Assembly: GCA_018881555.1 (NCBI GenBank)
Contig: JACAXG010000025.1
Location: 6,517,899-6,581,898, forward strand
Direction of reading: 5' to 3'
DNA: 64,000 bases
Source of the DNA: Amblyornis subalaris
Lineage: Eukaryota; Chordata; Aves; Passeriformes; Ptilonorhynchidae
This document shows, one piece after another, positions 10,380 through 22,959 of this stretch. The notes under the pieces were generated by a model. It was not told where the DNA came from. It ran no database searches and saw only the letters and a list, made by a program, of their open reading frames with translations. How positions within the stretch are numbered: the first letter of the stretch is position 1; each line of letters opens with the position of its first letter. Position numbers and translations under genes: made by a program.

Positions 10380-12530
10380 ATTGTCACAGATTGAAATCCT
10401 CGTTCTGGTCCGTTAATTGAGCGTCGTCTACTTGCCAGCTTTGTAGCTGAACTGTTTCACGTACAAAGAATACATTGGAACCGGAATAGATATGGTGATG
10501 TGCTCTTCACCAATTTGTTTAGACCAATTTGTTTAGAATTCAACAAGTTCATTTACTTATTTATAGACCTTACCTGACCTCAGTCTGACATTTTGGTACC
10601 TATACAGTGGGACACATGGTTCCTGAGAGATGATGTGCATACATCAGATGCACTTTGGAGCTCCATAGGACCTACACACCTCCTCTGGGGCTCTTCAGGA
10701 AGGAGTGTGTTGGCCAAACCACTCTCATACAGATCTAGGACATATGTGTTGTGGCTCTTTGGGATTTCTGGACACAGGGCATCTCAAAAAGCCCAGCACT
10801 ATGACACAAAACAATTTTTTTCCTCTCTGAATGTTAAAGGAATTGAACATACTTTCTGAAAGCTGGTAGCTCTCCTGGTTCCATATTCCAGAGTTTTTCA
10901 GTGCCCTTTTCCCTTGCAAGTGATGAGCTCCTTTCATTAGGGCAGGTCCAGGACTTCAAAAAGTCCCAGCAATAAAATCTGCAGTCCTGATGCTCCTGTG
11001 CTTGCATGAGGTTCTCCAGGTTCCAGTTCTGGCTTCAAAATTCAAAGCAAACTCTGCTATAACTATCAGATTTTTCTTGTTTCACTCAAATCCATGAATT
11101 GTTACAGACAGATCACAGGAAAGATGACCTTGAGTCACGGGACACTTTAGCTGGGTCCAGATTTTCTCTGGAATTTGTTATTTATAACCTTGAGAAATTC
11201 AGCTGGAGTTGGGCTTGTGCTAGTGTCATTAACTGAATTTAATGGATTTTTTTCCTGCTTTACTTTGGTGCAACATTGATGAGAGCTGGTCCTGGTGACT
11301 TCTCCCTTACCAACGACTAAGTTTGCTGTAGTGCTGTCCTGGCTCTGCAGTCTGCGCTGAGGAAGCAGATGAGCTGCTTAAGTGTCAAGGTCTCTCCATC
11401 TAAAACTGCAGCACAGATTTCACATGCCCACCTCAAACAGTGTTGGGGGTTTGAGATCCATTAGCCACAAAGTCGCCACTGGCACCTGAAATTTCACTTC
11501 TGAAGGAACATGTGTGAGCTTTGCAAACAAAGGCAAATAACAAATTACATTTCTGGATGCGTTAACTTTGTCATGTGCTGTTGCCTCAGCAGCGGGGGCC
11601 TTTTAACAGTCCCAGAGAGGTGTGATGTACTCACACCTATCTGTATCTGTTTTCCTAACTCTAGTGCAAGTCTTTCAAACTTTCATTCGAGGGGATCAAT
11701 GCTTTCTAATAGGTTTTCAAAGGCATGGAGCAATCTCCCACTTTCCTGTGACCTACGTAAGGACCTTTGCATCTTGCAGAGTTAATTGGAGCCTGTTGCA
11801 GCTGGACTGAGCTGTTGTACTGTGGCAGCATCAGGCACACAAAGGTCACCCAACCTCTTTTTTTCTGGGGAATGATGCCCAAAATTGGCCATGTCCTGGA
11901 AGGTGGTGATCTCACTTCTTCACACATCTAATTTGAATTAGTCCTGTCGTGGTGGATTAGCACTGATTGGACACAATAGTCGGGACAATCCTGGTACCCC
12001 ATGCTGCCAGAAGCTTCCTTACCCTTGTTACATGGTAATCTTTCCCATGCATTTTGCAGATGTCAGGTTGCCAAAGCAATTCTCTGGGTTTGTTTGTTCT
12101 TCCCCTGCCCTGGGATCCTACTAGTTTGTCAATGTAAAAGGTGGATTTGCAGATCCATCTCTGGGGGAGGGTTTGGCTCTTCAGAGAGCTATACAAGTCC
12201 AGCAAATACAGCCGTGTGGAAATACTTCATTTCCCCCAGATGTAGCCCTTCCTTCAGGCTCCCAGCCTGCTTCGAGCCCATTCCCATTTGTGTCCATCTG
12301 CAATTTGCTGCAAGTCTTTCGTTGCCAAGTATTTTTTGACTGGATGCAAACAGAAGGTCCCTAGAAACTATCTGAATTGATCTAATGGAAACCTGAAGAC
12401 CGGGGCAATGAAAAGCCCAGTTATATGGCAGTGACAGGTTTTCTGTACATAAAAAGCTTGTGACTAAAAGTCCAATACTTCATAGACTGCAGAAGTGGGA
12501 GCTTTATATCATTTCCAGCTCACTAATAGT
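10380..12530. other. Non-coding stretch, no gene recognised
   Basis: No coding signal. On the minus strand a strong donor-like CAG|GTAAGG near 10573 pairs with an acceptor-like CATCATCTCTCAG about 49 bases upstream. The enclosed segment has an in-frame stop after its only ATG, so at most it would be a non-coding exon. A 14-bp tandem duplication is listed separately. Confidence 0.5.
10510..10537. repeat. Perfect 14-bp tandem duplication
   Basis: CCAATTTGTTTAGA occurs twice in direct succession, at 10510-10523 and 10524-10537. It looks like replication slippage or local duplication. Confidence 0.85.
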
Positions 12531-12889
12531 GTTGCCAGCTCTCATGATTTTATCATGAGTCTCATGATATTCTTCTTAAAAGCTTAGTTTCTGGAGTCAG
12601 GCAATTACATGAGAATCTTTCTCTCTCTTTTTTTAACATTCTTTTCTTAGCAGCAAGTTTCCAGCCCTGCCGCTTCCAAGGGGGGGGAAAAGAGGAAAGA
12701 AGAAAAAAAACACAGAGAAAGCATTAAAAGATGACCAGGGTTTGTCCTGAAAACTCAAAAACACCAAGAATGCAAACTAAAAGAGGTACATAGATATTAC
12801 TGTTTGCTTGTTTCTTTTTAATCTTGTGGGGTTTTTTAAAGCCAACCTTATGTCCAACTCATGATTTTTGAATGCCTGGAATTGGCAAC
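12531..12889. mobile_element. Palindromic MITE-like element with GTTGCCA inverted ends
   Basis: The element opens with GTTGCCAG and closes with TTGGCAAC, whose complement is GTTGCCAA, giving short terminal inverted repeats. Just inside the left end is a perfect hairpin, CTCATGAT (12541-12548) and ATCATGAG (12552-12559) with a 3-base loop. Just inside the right end ACTCATGATTTTT recurs near 12857. The middle is homopurine/homopyrimidine-rich with no coding frame. These features fit an old non-autonomous DNA transposon. The family is not named, and no clear target-site duplication is visible. Confidence 0.5.
12679..12720. repeat. Purine-rich tract
   Basis: A run of G followed by GA-rich sequence and an A run, inside the palindromic element. 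Low-complexity sequence with possible triplex (H-DNA) potential. Confidence 0.7.
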
Positions 12890-15800
12890 TCTATTTTGAC
12901 AGACCTAATGCCTATGTGTAGCACTGGAAGTCCTGTTGTGGTATTTATTTTTAGAAAAGCTATTTTAGCTCATTTGGCACATTCTTTATAGCTTCATCTA
13001 CCTCGTGTAGTTAGACTCATGGGGCCAGATCCTTTGCTGGAGCAAATTAGAGCAAGACCCGTGATTTAAACCATCTGGAGATCTAGCTCATGGTGCAGTC
13101 ATCTGGCTTTACTGGCAAAGGGATACAAAATATAGTCCCAATAACATTTTTAAAAACTCCATAAAATGTGCCTAAAATAGTCTTCAGTCATTCTGGAGCA
13201 GATGTGGTACATACAGAGAACACAGGATGGAAAGCTACAGAGAATTTTCTTGCTGCTTGTCTGAGTCCATCCCCATAGCTCACTCCATCAGATCTGCCTC
13301 TGATGGGTTTTGTACTCTCCCTATGCACTGCACCACAACTGAGCTGCTGCTTAAGCCTGTCTGTGCTGGGTGCTGTAAAATCATCTTCACATATGTGATT
13401 TCCATACAGGGAAATGCCTACTGTGCTTCCTTCTCTTCATAACCTTTTACCCATTGCAGTGGAAACATGTAGCTTAGCATGGATGAAGGAATCCCTCAGA
13501 GAACAGCCCACATAGAAATTTCTTTGTCCTGGGCTCTCCAAAACCCTGTGAGGTCAGACAAGGTCAGTGCTGCCCCGGAGTTGGATACCTCAAGGACCAC
13601 AGAGGAGCTGCAGGAAGCGGTCTTGGTGACTCAGCTGATGGCAATCCTCCCGCTGGGTCAGCATTGAGACGATGCCCAGCATGACGTGAGAAGGCAGTGT
13701 TTGCTTGGACATCCTTCAGATAAAGTGCAAGGTGGGGTCTCTGACCATTTGTGTCCAAAAGATCTTACAAATCATTCTGCAGGAACAAAAATTGGCACAT
13801 CCTTTCAGGAGACTGAAGTAGTCAAAGAAATGTGATTCCTAATTCAAATCTAGGAAAATGGATTTTAAAAAATATGCAATGCATTCCCAGTCCTTCTTCC
13901 AGATGTTCTGCAGAAAAGTCCCCACAGCACCACGCAAACCTCCTGAATGTCACACCAAACCATTCCACTTTGCTGGCTGCACTTCATAAGGCTGAGCTCT
14001 CCTTGCTGAACTGTTCCCATGTTCCCAGTGTTGACTGGAGTTGTTTAAAGCTGCTCTTTGACTTCAGTTTCCGTGACTGATTTCTGGCACTGCAGTAGAA
14101 GCATGTGAGCCCCTCTCCTACTATTCAGTGATTCCATTGACAATCGCTGAGAAAATTAAATATCCATGCTCTGAGCCTCTGCTGTACCTTCTGCTCAGCT
14201 GTCTCCAGTTGCTTCGTGGAAGCTGACTGTTCTGCAGCTCACAGGAGCTCTTTTCAAACGTGGTGGTGGGAACGAGGCCACAGCTCAGCAGCCCAGTTGC
14301 AAATTGTGCAATCCCTGAACGACACTTGTGGCTGGAGCTCTTTGCTCCAAGGGAAGTGCTGTGTCTAGGATGGCCCATTTCCTCAGGGACCGTACCCATG
14401 CAAGACCCAGGGCTCACTGTGGTCTTCTGAACTGCCAGGTTTGTTTGTTGTGGGTTTTCTCGTGGTTCTGCTTGCGTCACTCCTTGATTGGGTTACTCTC
14501 CTACAATACAGTTTGAGCTTTCCACCTTTTGGCTACAGAGTATGTGCTGTCTCAGCTGTCTCAGGTTACATCAGCTCTAGCCTTTTTCTGTGGTTGCTTT
14601 GTGGTTTTCTCTGGACTCATCCAGAACCTGATTAAATAACTTTGTGCTGGGCAGTTAACTCTTTAGGAAAACTGGAGAAAACAGGCATTGGCCAGAGAGC
14701 ATTTGGAAAGAAACTGAGGTGTTCCGTGCCTGAGAGAGTGAGGTACCCAACCCAGGCTGGTGGAAAGTGCTGTGCTGTAATACTTCATAGACTCACTTTC
14801 TTCTTGTCATGGTCTTCAAAGGTGTCACACACTTCAGATGCCAACTGTGATGTTCTATGAAAGCTGAGAAAAAGGCTGGGCAAGGACAATCCTTCAGGGT
14901 GTACCTGATTACTTTTACCATGATTTATTCTTCTGTGGTCAGAAGGGGAAAATGGAATTTGGTGGTGTAAGAAAATGTTTGCTGGGTTAAGTGTGTTCAT
15001 TTCAGAACACTGCGGTTTTCAGACAAGCTGAGGGGAGGGTGTTGAGAGAAGTCTCAGGGTGTGGCAAACTGCTGGGCTGCACCAGGATCCCCTGAGTTAC
15101 CAGCCCGGTTCTGGGGACCCTACTGCTACTTAGGGGTACTGCAACCAAATGATAGAAGGACTTTAAACAATATTCTTTCTGGTATTTGGAATATATTCAT
15201 AAGTCAGGGCTACTGGGCTGTATTTAGTGTTTGTCAGCATGTCTAGATGGTCTTTGAAGAGAGGATTGTTGTTCTTCGCATTGATTACAATCTGCATGGT
15301 CAGTGTGGAGGTGTTGATGCCATAAGCTCCTGGCTGGGGCAAGCTTGGCTCTCCTTGGGGCTGCCTGGGTGGCTGGGGGAAAGCACAGCTCTCCAAAGAG
15401 GAATTCACAGCAACAGCCTGACTTGCATGTTCTGACATGGCTTGTGCACAAGTCTGTCCCTCTGCACTGATACAGAGAAAACCAAAAGCAGTAGAGCTCA
15501 GCCCAGTGCCCACATTTTCTGTTGTTCTCACCATGTCACATTTAGTATTTAGGTTATGTGATATCAGCTCTGCCAGCTGGAATTGAGAATTTTGCATTCT
15601 CAATACTGATACTAGAAGATTAATTGTCCTATGAAGAGGTCATATTATCAAAGAACCAGATTTACCTCACATTTTTATATCAACATAGTACAATGGGGTT
15701 TTTTCTCCATATTTTATGCTAAATAATTATTTGATTGCTGATTCTGAGGAAATCAAAGATTAATAAATGACACTTTAGTAGCATAACCTCACTTCTCCTT

Positions 15801-18800
15801 GCACATAAGATTGCTACTACTATATATTTTCTAGGATTTGTTCACTCCAAATTTTGGAAGTCTTTAGGGATGGAATTTATTTGGTCTTGGTTTGTTTATT
15901 TTATATGTTGTTTTATTGTTGTAATTTTCATTCTGTTTTGGAAAACTTTATTTGAATCCATGCATCAGAAACAATGGACTGACATGAGTGAATGGTTAGG
16001 AGGTGGGAGAAATGGATTTCAGACTTTTGGTGAAAGTTTATATAGTCCTTGCTAGTCACCTTCTGCTGATGCCATTGTTCTAGAAATATATTAACAGATC
16101 TAAATTTTCTTGGATAATTGAATAATTACTGCACTTAAGACAAAAACACTTAACATTGCAGTGTGAGTCTAATGTATAGAATTTGCATGTTTATCTTGTG
16201 TATGGTTATGTGGCCTAGTATTTGTATTACCTACCACTGAGGACTACATCTCATCTGCTTAGCCCATGAGACATGCACAGATCACCCCCTGTACGTAAAG
16301 GCAGCAGGAACAAGGCTCTGTTTTGTAAATGTTTGGGATGTTTCTGGAAGAAAGAAATCATATTAGTAGTATAGAGCTCCCTTTCTGTGCATATTATCCT
16401 AGAAACCAGTAACAGAGAGAGAAGTGCTTTAGTTCTGTGGAAAGGTTTGATGCTGTGTGCGTTTCAATGGAAATAACTTTTGTCTCTGTGGATGTGTAAC
16501 TTTATAGCATCAGTTCCCTAAGTATATGTAAAACATATTCTGCCAGTAAACCACTTCTTGTGTAGTCAATATGCGTATTTATTGGTAAAACATATGCACA
16601 CTGTCATCTGCTGAATGTTTTACATGTTACCCAATTACAAATGAATAGAATAAAACAACTGCATTAGGCTGCAGTACATTGGAAAAAAATATTCTCTTCT
16701 CATCAGAGGAAGTTCTGAAGCTGACCAGTGGTTCTGGTTCCTAACACCAAACCCAATTAAACAGGGTATAGAATCTCGCCACGGTGGCAGTTTGGGTTGT
16801 GTTCACTCCATGCAGAGCACATTAATTTCAGCAGCGAATCCAAAGAAAAGGGGAATCCAAGCATTAATCATTCATTGCAATGCTTCATGAAAGAAATCTC
16901 AGTGAAAACAAAAGCAGGAAACTCAACTATTCTGAGAAGCACTTTGAGGGAGCACTAGTTTCAGCTGCCAGGTATTTGCACTATCAATCAAAATATATTT
17001 ATTTATCAGTTGAATCATATATTAAAACTCCCGGCTATGCAGAATAAGAGGCAGAAGAGAAATATTGAATGTATACATACAAAAATACTGAAGCCTACAC
17101 ATTCTAGAAATAATACATAAATGTCATTTGCTGACAGAAAAACAGATTGTTGTAAAAGGAACTCCAGCAATGACCTGACATCAGAATCACAATTTCCTGT
17201 GTCACAGGTTAGTGAGAAATTGCTTCTTTACAGCCTAACAATTCAAGGAATAATGACCTAACATTGTTCCTCTGTGAATTGGGGCCAAGATATATATTTT
17301 TGCAGGTAGCAACAAATAAGAACAAACCTTTCAAAGAACTAGAATGCATAAATCCTAAAGCACACCGGAGAATTCACCAGTTTTGACATAAGCAATCTAT
17401 AAACAATATAACCAATTTGAAATATATTAGGTATGATTGCAAATGTTACTTGTCTTTTCAGCAAAACCGGGCTGGACCTCTGTGGGCAGTACATAGGAGG
17501 GCTATCATTTAGGGATTTGGGGTCCTTCTGATTCCAGATGTTGGTGTCACTCATTTATCCAACAAATGTAATGGAAATTCACATTGGCTTGATAGAGTTT
17601 TCAGACACACCGTGCTGTTCAGCCAGCAGTTTCATATATCTGTGTCCCCATTCTTTGCTCATCATCATAAGATGTTAGTCAAGATTTACAGTAAAGGATG
17701 GGTATTTTGGATGCCTGACTTGAGATAACTCACAGACAACTCATTTTCAAAGAAGGCAGGCTACGTCTGAAAATTTGAGTACTGAAAAATAGCACCCCTT
17801 TCCAAAACTCTTAGGATTTATACAATTTTGGCTGTTGTTCTGCAACCCCTGGAGGCCTTATCTGGAGAAAGGGGCCCTCAGTACACAAGAACTCTGAGAT
17901 GTTGGTGATGTGGTCATATTCTTATGTCTAATCCTTTTATTCCTTTACATCCTTCTAAAACTAGGACTAGCACAACAGTTCATGCTTTTGCTGAAATGCC
18001 ATCTAGAAGATTCGTAATTCCTCCAAGACTTAGAAAAAGTGATTTACAAAAGTAAATTAGGTGAGATCATTTTGAATGCTTCATATACCCTTAAAGTCAG
18101 GGCAGAAGAAAGCAGACTGAGCTCTGGCAAAGGATTTCTTTGTGAGACAGCATTATCTAGTAGCCTGAATTTGGGTCTATGAATTGGGATTTCCTTTCCA
18201 GCTGTATCAGGGATTCTTTATCTGGCTTTGGATGAGATAAGCATTAGAGACCCTAATTAATACTTACACAACTATTAAGTTTAAATGGATAAAGTTTTTT
18301 GGCTGGGGGAAAGCACAAACTTTTGTTACAGACACTACCCACAGTAGATAATGTTTCAGCAGTCCAACATCAGGGCAAATCAGTGCAAATTATTCATCAG
18401 TATATATACACTGATACACAGTGTGTACATGCAATATAGTATAATGTGTACAGCACCAGATTATACATTTTGTACTGACAAAGATTTCTATTTTTCTGCA
18501 AAACCTAACAAATTTTCTCTTCCTGGAGTAGAATGAAAAGTCTTCTTGTTAGTTTTCCCTCATGAAATATAAATATAGCTTCCAACAAATCTCATTGACT
18601 TCATATCGATGGCCAAGTTCTCCTTCCCATACATTGCCATCCCAGTTGTTTGCAGTTCTTCACACAATGCCACTTACAGGTATCCCAGTTACTATTTTGT
18701 GCATCCCTCTCCCTGCACTCTTCTCCTCCNTATAAGGAGACAACAGATTTCGAGTAACACAATCAACCCTGGGCAAGAAAATTGTTATCTGTGTCCTCAT

Positions 18801-19196
18801 CAAATCAAGCATTTTGCTGGGGACATATGAAGCCCAAAGGAGCCCTGCGAGGCAGCTGCNCTGCCCTGCTCCTTTCTCAACCCCCCTGTAGCCCATCTCC
18901 TGGCTGGCAGAGGGGGCCGCAGTTGGATAGGGAGAAGAGGAATAAAGAATGAGAAACTGCAAAGGCTCATGAGAAAAGACCATCCCTCAGAAGCTGCACA
19001 TTTTGTTTTCACGTCTATGCCAAAGAGCAATGCTTCTGCAGGGTCACTTGTTTTCCTTTCCTCACATAAACACAATGCACTGCTGCTTTTCCACAGCTGG
19101 AAACACTGTGAGAGGCATAACTCATCCCCGAGCTTTTCATATTAAACTTTCTGTAGTTTGAGCAAATCTTAGAGCAAATTGTGCTTTCTGTTTCAG
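12890..19196. other. Long non-coding stretch, no confident gene
   Basis: No repeat family, RNA gene or convincing exon pair was found, apart from one minus-strand terminal-exon candidate at 15163-15461 (separate entry). The sequence is AT-rich, particularly 15600-18600. Frames such as 14121-14480 minus show no recognisable domain. Single Ns reappear at 18730 and 18860. Confidence 0.5.
15163..15461 (-). CDS. Weak candidate 3'-terminal exon, product unknown
   Basis: On the minus strand a pyrimidine-rich acceptor (GGTTTTCTCTGTATCAGTGCAG) is followed at 15461 by an open frame of about 97 codons ending in TAA near 15163. The protein is rich in Pro and Gln in its first half, then in Asn (PGAYGINTSTLTMQIVINAK). 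An AATAAA on the same strand lies about 240 bases after the stop, near 14920. No domain is recognised. Single acceptors and AATAAA motifs are common by chance, so this stays weak. Confidence 0.18.
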
Positions 19197-19342
19197 ACCT
19201 GAGTGGGAGAAAGAACCTCTCACCGTGTGACAACGGGCTGGGTCTGGCAAGAGCAGTCGCGAGCGCGACGCTTCCTGAGAACCGCACGGACATGACGGGC
19301 TCTGAGCACTTCGAAGAAGCTTCTATCCTTGTGCTAACACAG
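19197..19342 (+). CDS. Candidate coding exon, plus strand, product unknown
   Basis: An acceptor (GTGCTTTCTGTTTCAG, ending at 19196) and a strong donor (ACACAG|GTAAGG, GT at 19343-19344) bound 146 bases. Of the three plus frames only one is open throughout, giving about 48 codons that end exactly on a codon boundary at the donor (C-terminal part EHFEEASILVLTQ). An ATG at 19292 with G at -3 could be a start, making this a first coding exon with 17 codons and the rest 5' UTR; alternatively it is internal. The segment is CpG-rich (including TCGCGAGCGCGACG) against a CpG-poor background, as exons often are. It lies 3 kb upstream of the CpG island on the same strand, so it could belong to an upstream promoter of the same gene. 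I do not recognise the protein. Confidence 0.4.
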
Positions 19343-22300
19343 GTAAGGATGGTGTGTGTATCCCTAGCTCACGGTGAATGCCCGTTCAAGTGGTTTGCTT
19401 ATCATTTTACGAGCAGTAATTTCAGTGTATGTAGTCATGTGAATAAGGTCCTGTTTTAGCAGGGCATTTCAATTTGAAGTTGAATGAGATCTTGCATCTC
19501 TCTCAAATGAAAGGCAGGCCTCCAGGCCAGTTTTGCAGTAAATAAAAGTACCACCTTCTTTGCTGATGCAGCATAGAAGTATCATTTCGTAATCATGGAA
19601 AAACCTGAGAAGAGTTTATGGCATTAGTTCAATATTCATGATTCAGTATAGATTAAACTTGGCAAAAATGGATCCTTCCAGTGGGAAAGAAAAAAGAGCA
19701 ACTATCAGGAAATTAGCACTGAAGTTATAGTTTGAATGTNCCTTGGAGAGAGGGAAAAAAATTAGGCTTAATCAAAATGTAGAAGGCAGGAAGATGGCAC
19801 CTGCCTCAAGAAACTTAACACTGAAGCTTTAAACAAGAGACAACACATGCATGGAGGTAGATAGGAATCAGAGCTGCATATCATCCCAGTGAGTATTGTC
19901 TCATTGTCTCCCCACAGTTACGATTTCCCCCAGGTAACAGGGTGACTTTAAAAAAAGAAAGGAAGGTACTGTGCCAAAAAATCTTCTCCATTCTCTTAGT
20001 AAAATTCTGAGCCAGCATTGCACATGACATTGTTAATTCATTAAATATCATTGTGATTAATTACATTCAATAGATACGAGGTGCATTCAGGTTCAGTGCA
20101 GCTTCACTGACCCCAGAGCTGGTACAGCTGTTTAAATCAGGGCAGAACTGATCATGTACTACTTTCCACTTGGACTTAAACCAGACATCATAAAGATATG
20201 AGTTGCATGAAACATGGTTTTAGGCTTCTATCTCCTAGTGATCATCCCACATGTAATTATTTTCTACATTCTAAAAGAGAAGCATATTTAAATGTGATTT
20301 TTTTTCTGGTAGCTTCTACCTGTGAGTATCCTTTGGAATATTCAAATGTGCCTTTTAATTTATCGTAAGGATTTATGAAGATTTATAGAAATAAATCCTA
20401 CAGACATGAACAGAACAGAATGGAGCATTCCCCATGGGTTTTTCAACAATTTTCTTTTAAGATGTACTTTAATAAAGAATTACAGTCGTCTTTCAGAACT
20501 ATATCAAACATTTTAACAGCCGCATTTGTGCCTTTTGAGGCTAGTCTAACTTCCAAATTCTTTCCATTGACCTAGCANAATTGGGACAGATCCCAGATTA
20601 GCAATCCCGGACCTGGTGGTATGTCANTCTTTTATCATTGTGAGAGTTTTTTTTTAAATTGTGATTAAAAAACCCTCTTTCCTTAGTCCTGAACATTTTG
20701 GAATGTATCTTCTATATCCACATGCTCATGCTACAGCAAGGTATAGTAAGTGCACATTGTCATATATCTTTATAGCCCTACTTGGTTTCATCCCTATCAA
20801 GTTGTACAAGAGCAGGAGGGAAGACCAGAGGGAAGATTTGCACTTTGACCCGTTGTTCATATTTTGGTTCTTTTATGTGTACCAAATGTCAGTCATTCTG
20901 TCGTCTATTTAATCTCGGACACCTATGGAAGATTAAGAGAGGGCAGTTCAATGAGCAGAGCAGGAGACGGAAGGATAGATGAGCTACAGCAGGCAGATAA
21001 TGTAAAAGCCAACTCAAAGTTCTCAAAAAGCTCCAGCCGTCACCAGCCGTCATCCTTCAGACAAAAAGGAGGAGTTTCCATTCAGGCTTAAAAATCTCCA
21101 TCTTCTAAAGGATTGACATGTGAGAATTCTAGAAGGNAAAACTGTCCTTCTTTACATAACTCTGAATTAATCCCTTAATTCTTCCTTCTTTTGATTCTAA
21201 GTATGTTTTTGGCCAACAGTGTGGATGTATATGTGTTTATAACAGTGCAGCAAGAATTCAGAACATATCTAGTGTTAATTTTTTTGCCAGCTTGTCTTTT
21301 TCATCCATCCAAAAGCCTCTTATTCTAACCTATCTCCCAAGCTGCCAGGTCATCTTTCCCCCGTAANGTAACCTGGGAATAAAAGTGGGCTTTGTTTTTT
21401 GGAGATCAAAGACTTTTTTTGATCCTACTTTTGGTAACCAAAGCCCCCTCTCCCTTGCATGGTGCTCATCAGTAGCAGGTACAATGAAACTCCTCTCAGC
21501 ACAAAATTATCCAGTTGTATGAGGTGAGGTTGTGCTGCTGTGCCAGCGTGGAATGCATGTGTACCATGGAGAGAGGAGGGAATTTCTTTGGATAAAACAA
21601 TGCGTGCATATTAATGCTAGACTTTGATAAAAAAAAAAAGTTGCAATATTGGTGGTTGGAAAAAAGTAACCTGTTGCCTTGCAGTCCTCCCCAGGCTATC
21701 TGAATGGAATAAATGGGATTTGGGANTGTATGGGGAGACTGTTGTCACCCTCAAATACCAACCTTCTAATGCCATCCAAAAAAAAAACCAAAAAAGAAAA
21801 AAAGAAAAAATAATTTAAAAAAAGTATGTACGCAAATTTTCAGACACAAGGCACCCAAATTGGTAACTGGATTTTAGGATTATAATTGTAGTATGGAGCA
21901 GTCCAGCCGGGTTGCTTTGCACAGGCTAGAAGAGGAAGGTTTCTGAGTGGTTTGTGCTCATTTTCCACTTGCCCGGACCTGGGCTGCGTGTCGGGCAAAT
22001 CCGCTGGCAAATGTTAACACTGCCCAAGGGACTGAAAGTGAAGCTGGGGGCTGATGTGGCATGCGGTTGCCATGGTACTGGCCATAATCCTGCCGGAGTC
22101 AGATACCCTGATGATACGGCGAGTTTGAGCTTGCTCTGGGGTACAGCGCCGTGACCCTTCCCAACAGCATCTGGTTGTGTTTTAAACTTTTGATAAATTC
22201 CACAGCCAAAGAAATCAAAACAAATCAAATAACAAGCCCAGCCTGGCCAAAGCCCAAGTTCAGGCTGCTGCGTTTCTCATTGGTACTACTGTTTAATGCA

Positions 22301-22399
22301 CCAGATCGGAGCAAAAGCGAAGATATTTGGGGTGTGAGCGGGGCACTTTTTGGAGATTCTTTTTCCCCTCCTCGTAGCCTCGGTCCAAAACCAAGAGGA
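19343..22399. other. Non-coding stretch upstream of the CpG island
   Basis: No exon or repeat family recognised. It contains several single Ns, A-rich runs (about 21611-21622 and 21778-21823) and a 10-bp tandem duplication, CCAGCCGTCA twice, at 21033-21052. GC content rises from about 21950. An inverted CCAAT (ATTGG) lies at 22279-22283. If the 19.2-kb exon is real, this is an intron. Confidence 0.5.
21778..21823. repeat. A-rich low-complexity tract
   Basis: Runs of A interrupted by C, G and T. Simple low-complexity DNA; it generates spurious lysine-rich frames. Confidence 0.85.
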
Positions 22400-22800
22400 T
22401 TAAACTAGATTATCGTGCTCCGGTGAAGTTGCTTATCGCGTTTAGGGAACAGTCTTTAATGAGTGCTTTTCCCCCCCAAGATGTTCCTGGCGGGTAAAGC
22501 CGCCCGTGTGCGGGGATGGTCCGCGCAACTCGGCTGCCTCCAGCCCTGCCGGGGCGGGGGCTTGGAAAGTCGCGCAAACTCCCGGGGAAAAAGCAAGCAC
22601 CAAAGTTGGAGGAAAACCACCCCCAGTTCCATCTCCGCCTCTGCGCGAGCGAATCTGCACACGCCAAACTTTTNCTGTTTGGGGAGGAGGAGGGCGACTT
22701 TCCCCGAGGAACGGGGATTTCTGTGGGTTCGCTGCAGATGCGCCCCAGCTGAGGAGGGTGTGCGGGGGCTCCCGGCGCTCCCGAGCGGCGCGGCGGGGCC

Positions 22801-22818
22801 GGGCTGGGCTGGGCTGGG
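22801..22818 (+). repeat. GGGCT tandem repeat / G-quadruplex motif
   Basis: Four GGG runs separated by CT (GGGCTGGGCTGGGCTGGG) form a canonical G-quadruplex motif with 2-base loops, within the CpG island. The unit GGGCT is repeated about four times. Confidence 0.85.
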
Positions 22819-22959
22819 CTGGCGGAGCGGATCCCACCGCGCCCGACAGAGAGCCCCGCACCCAAAATGGTGCGGTTCGCCGAGGCGAGGGGGCGATCCG
22901 GGATGAAAGGGGCTGGGGGGAGGAGAGAGAAGATCCGGAGCGGTGCGCTGCTCCCGCGC

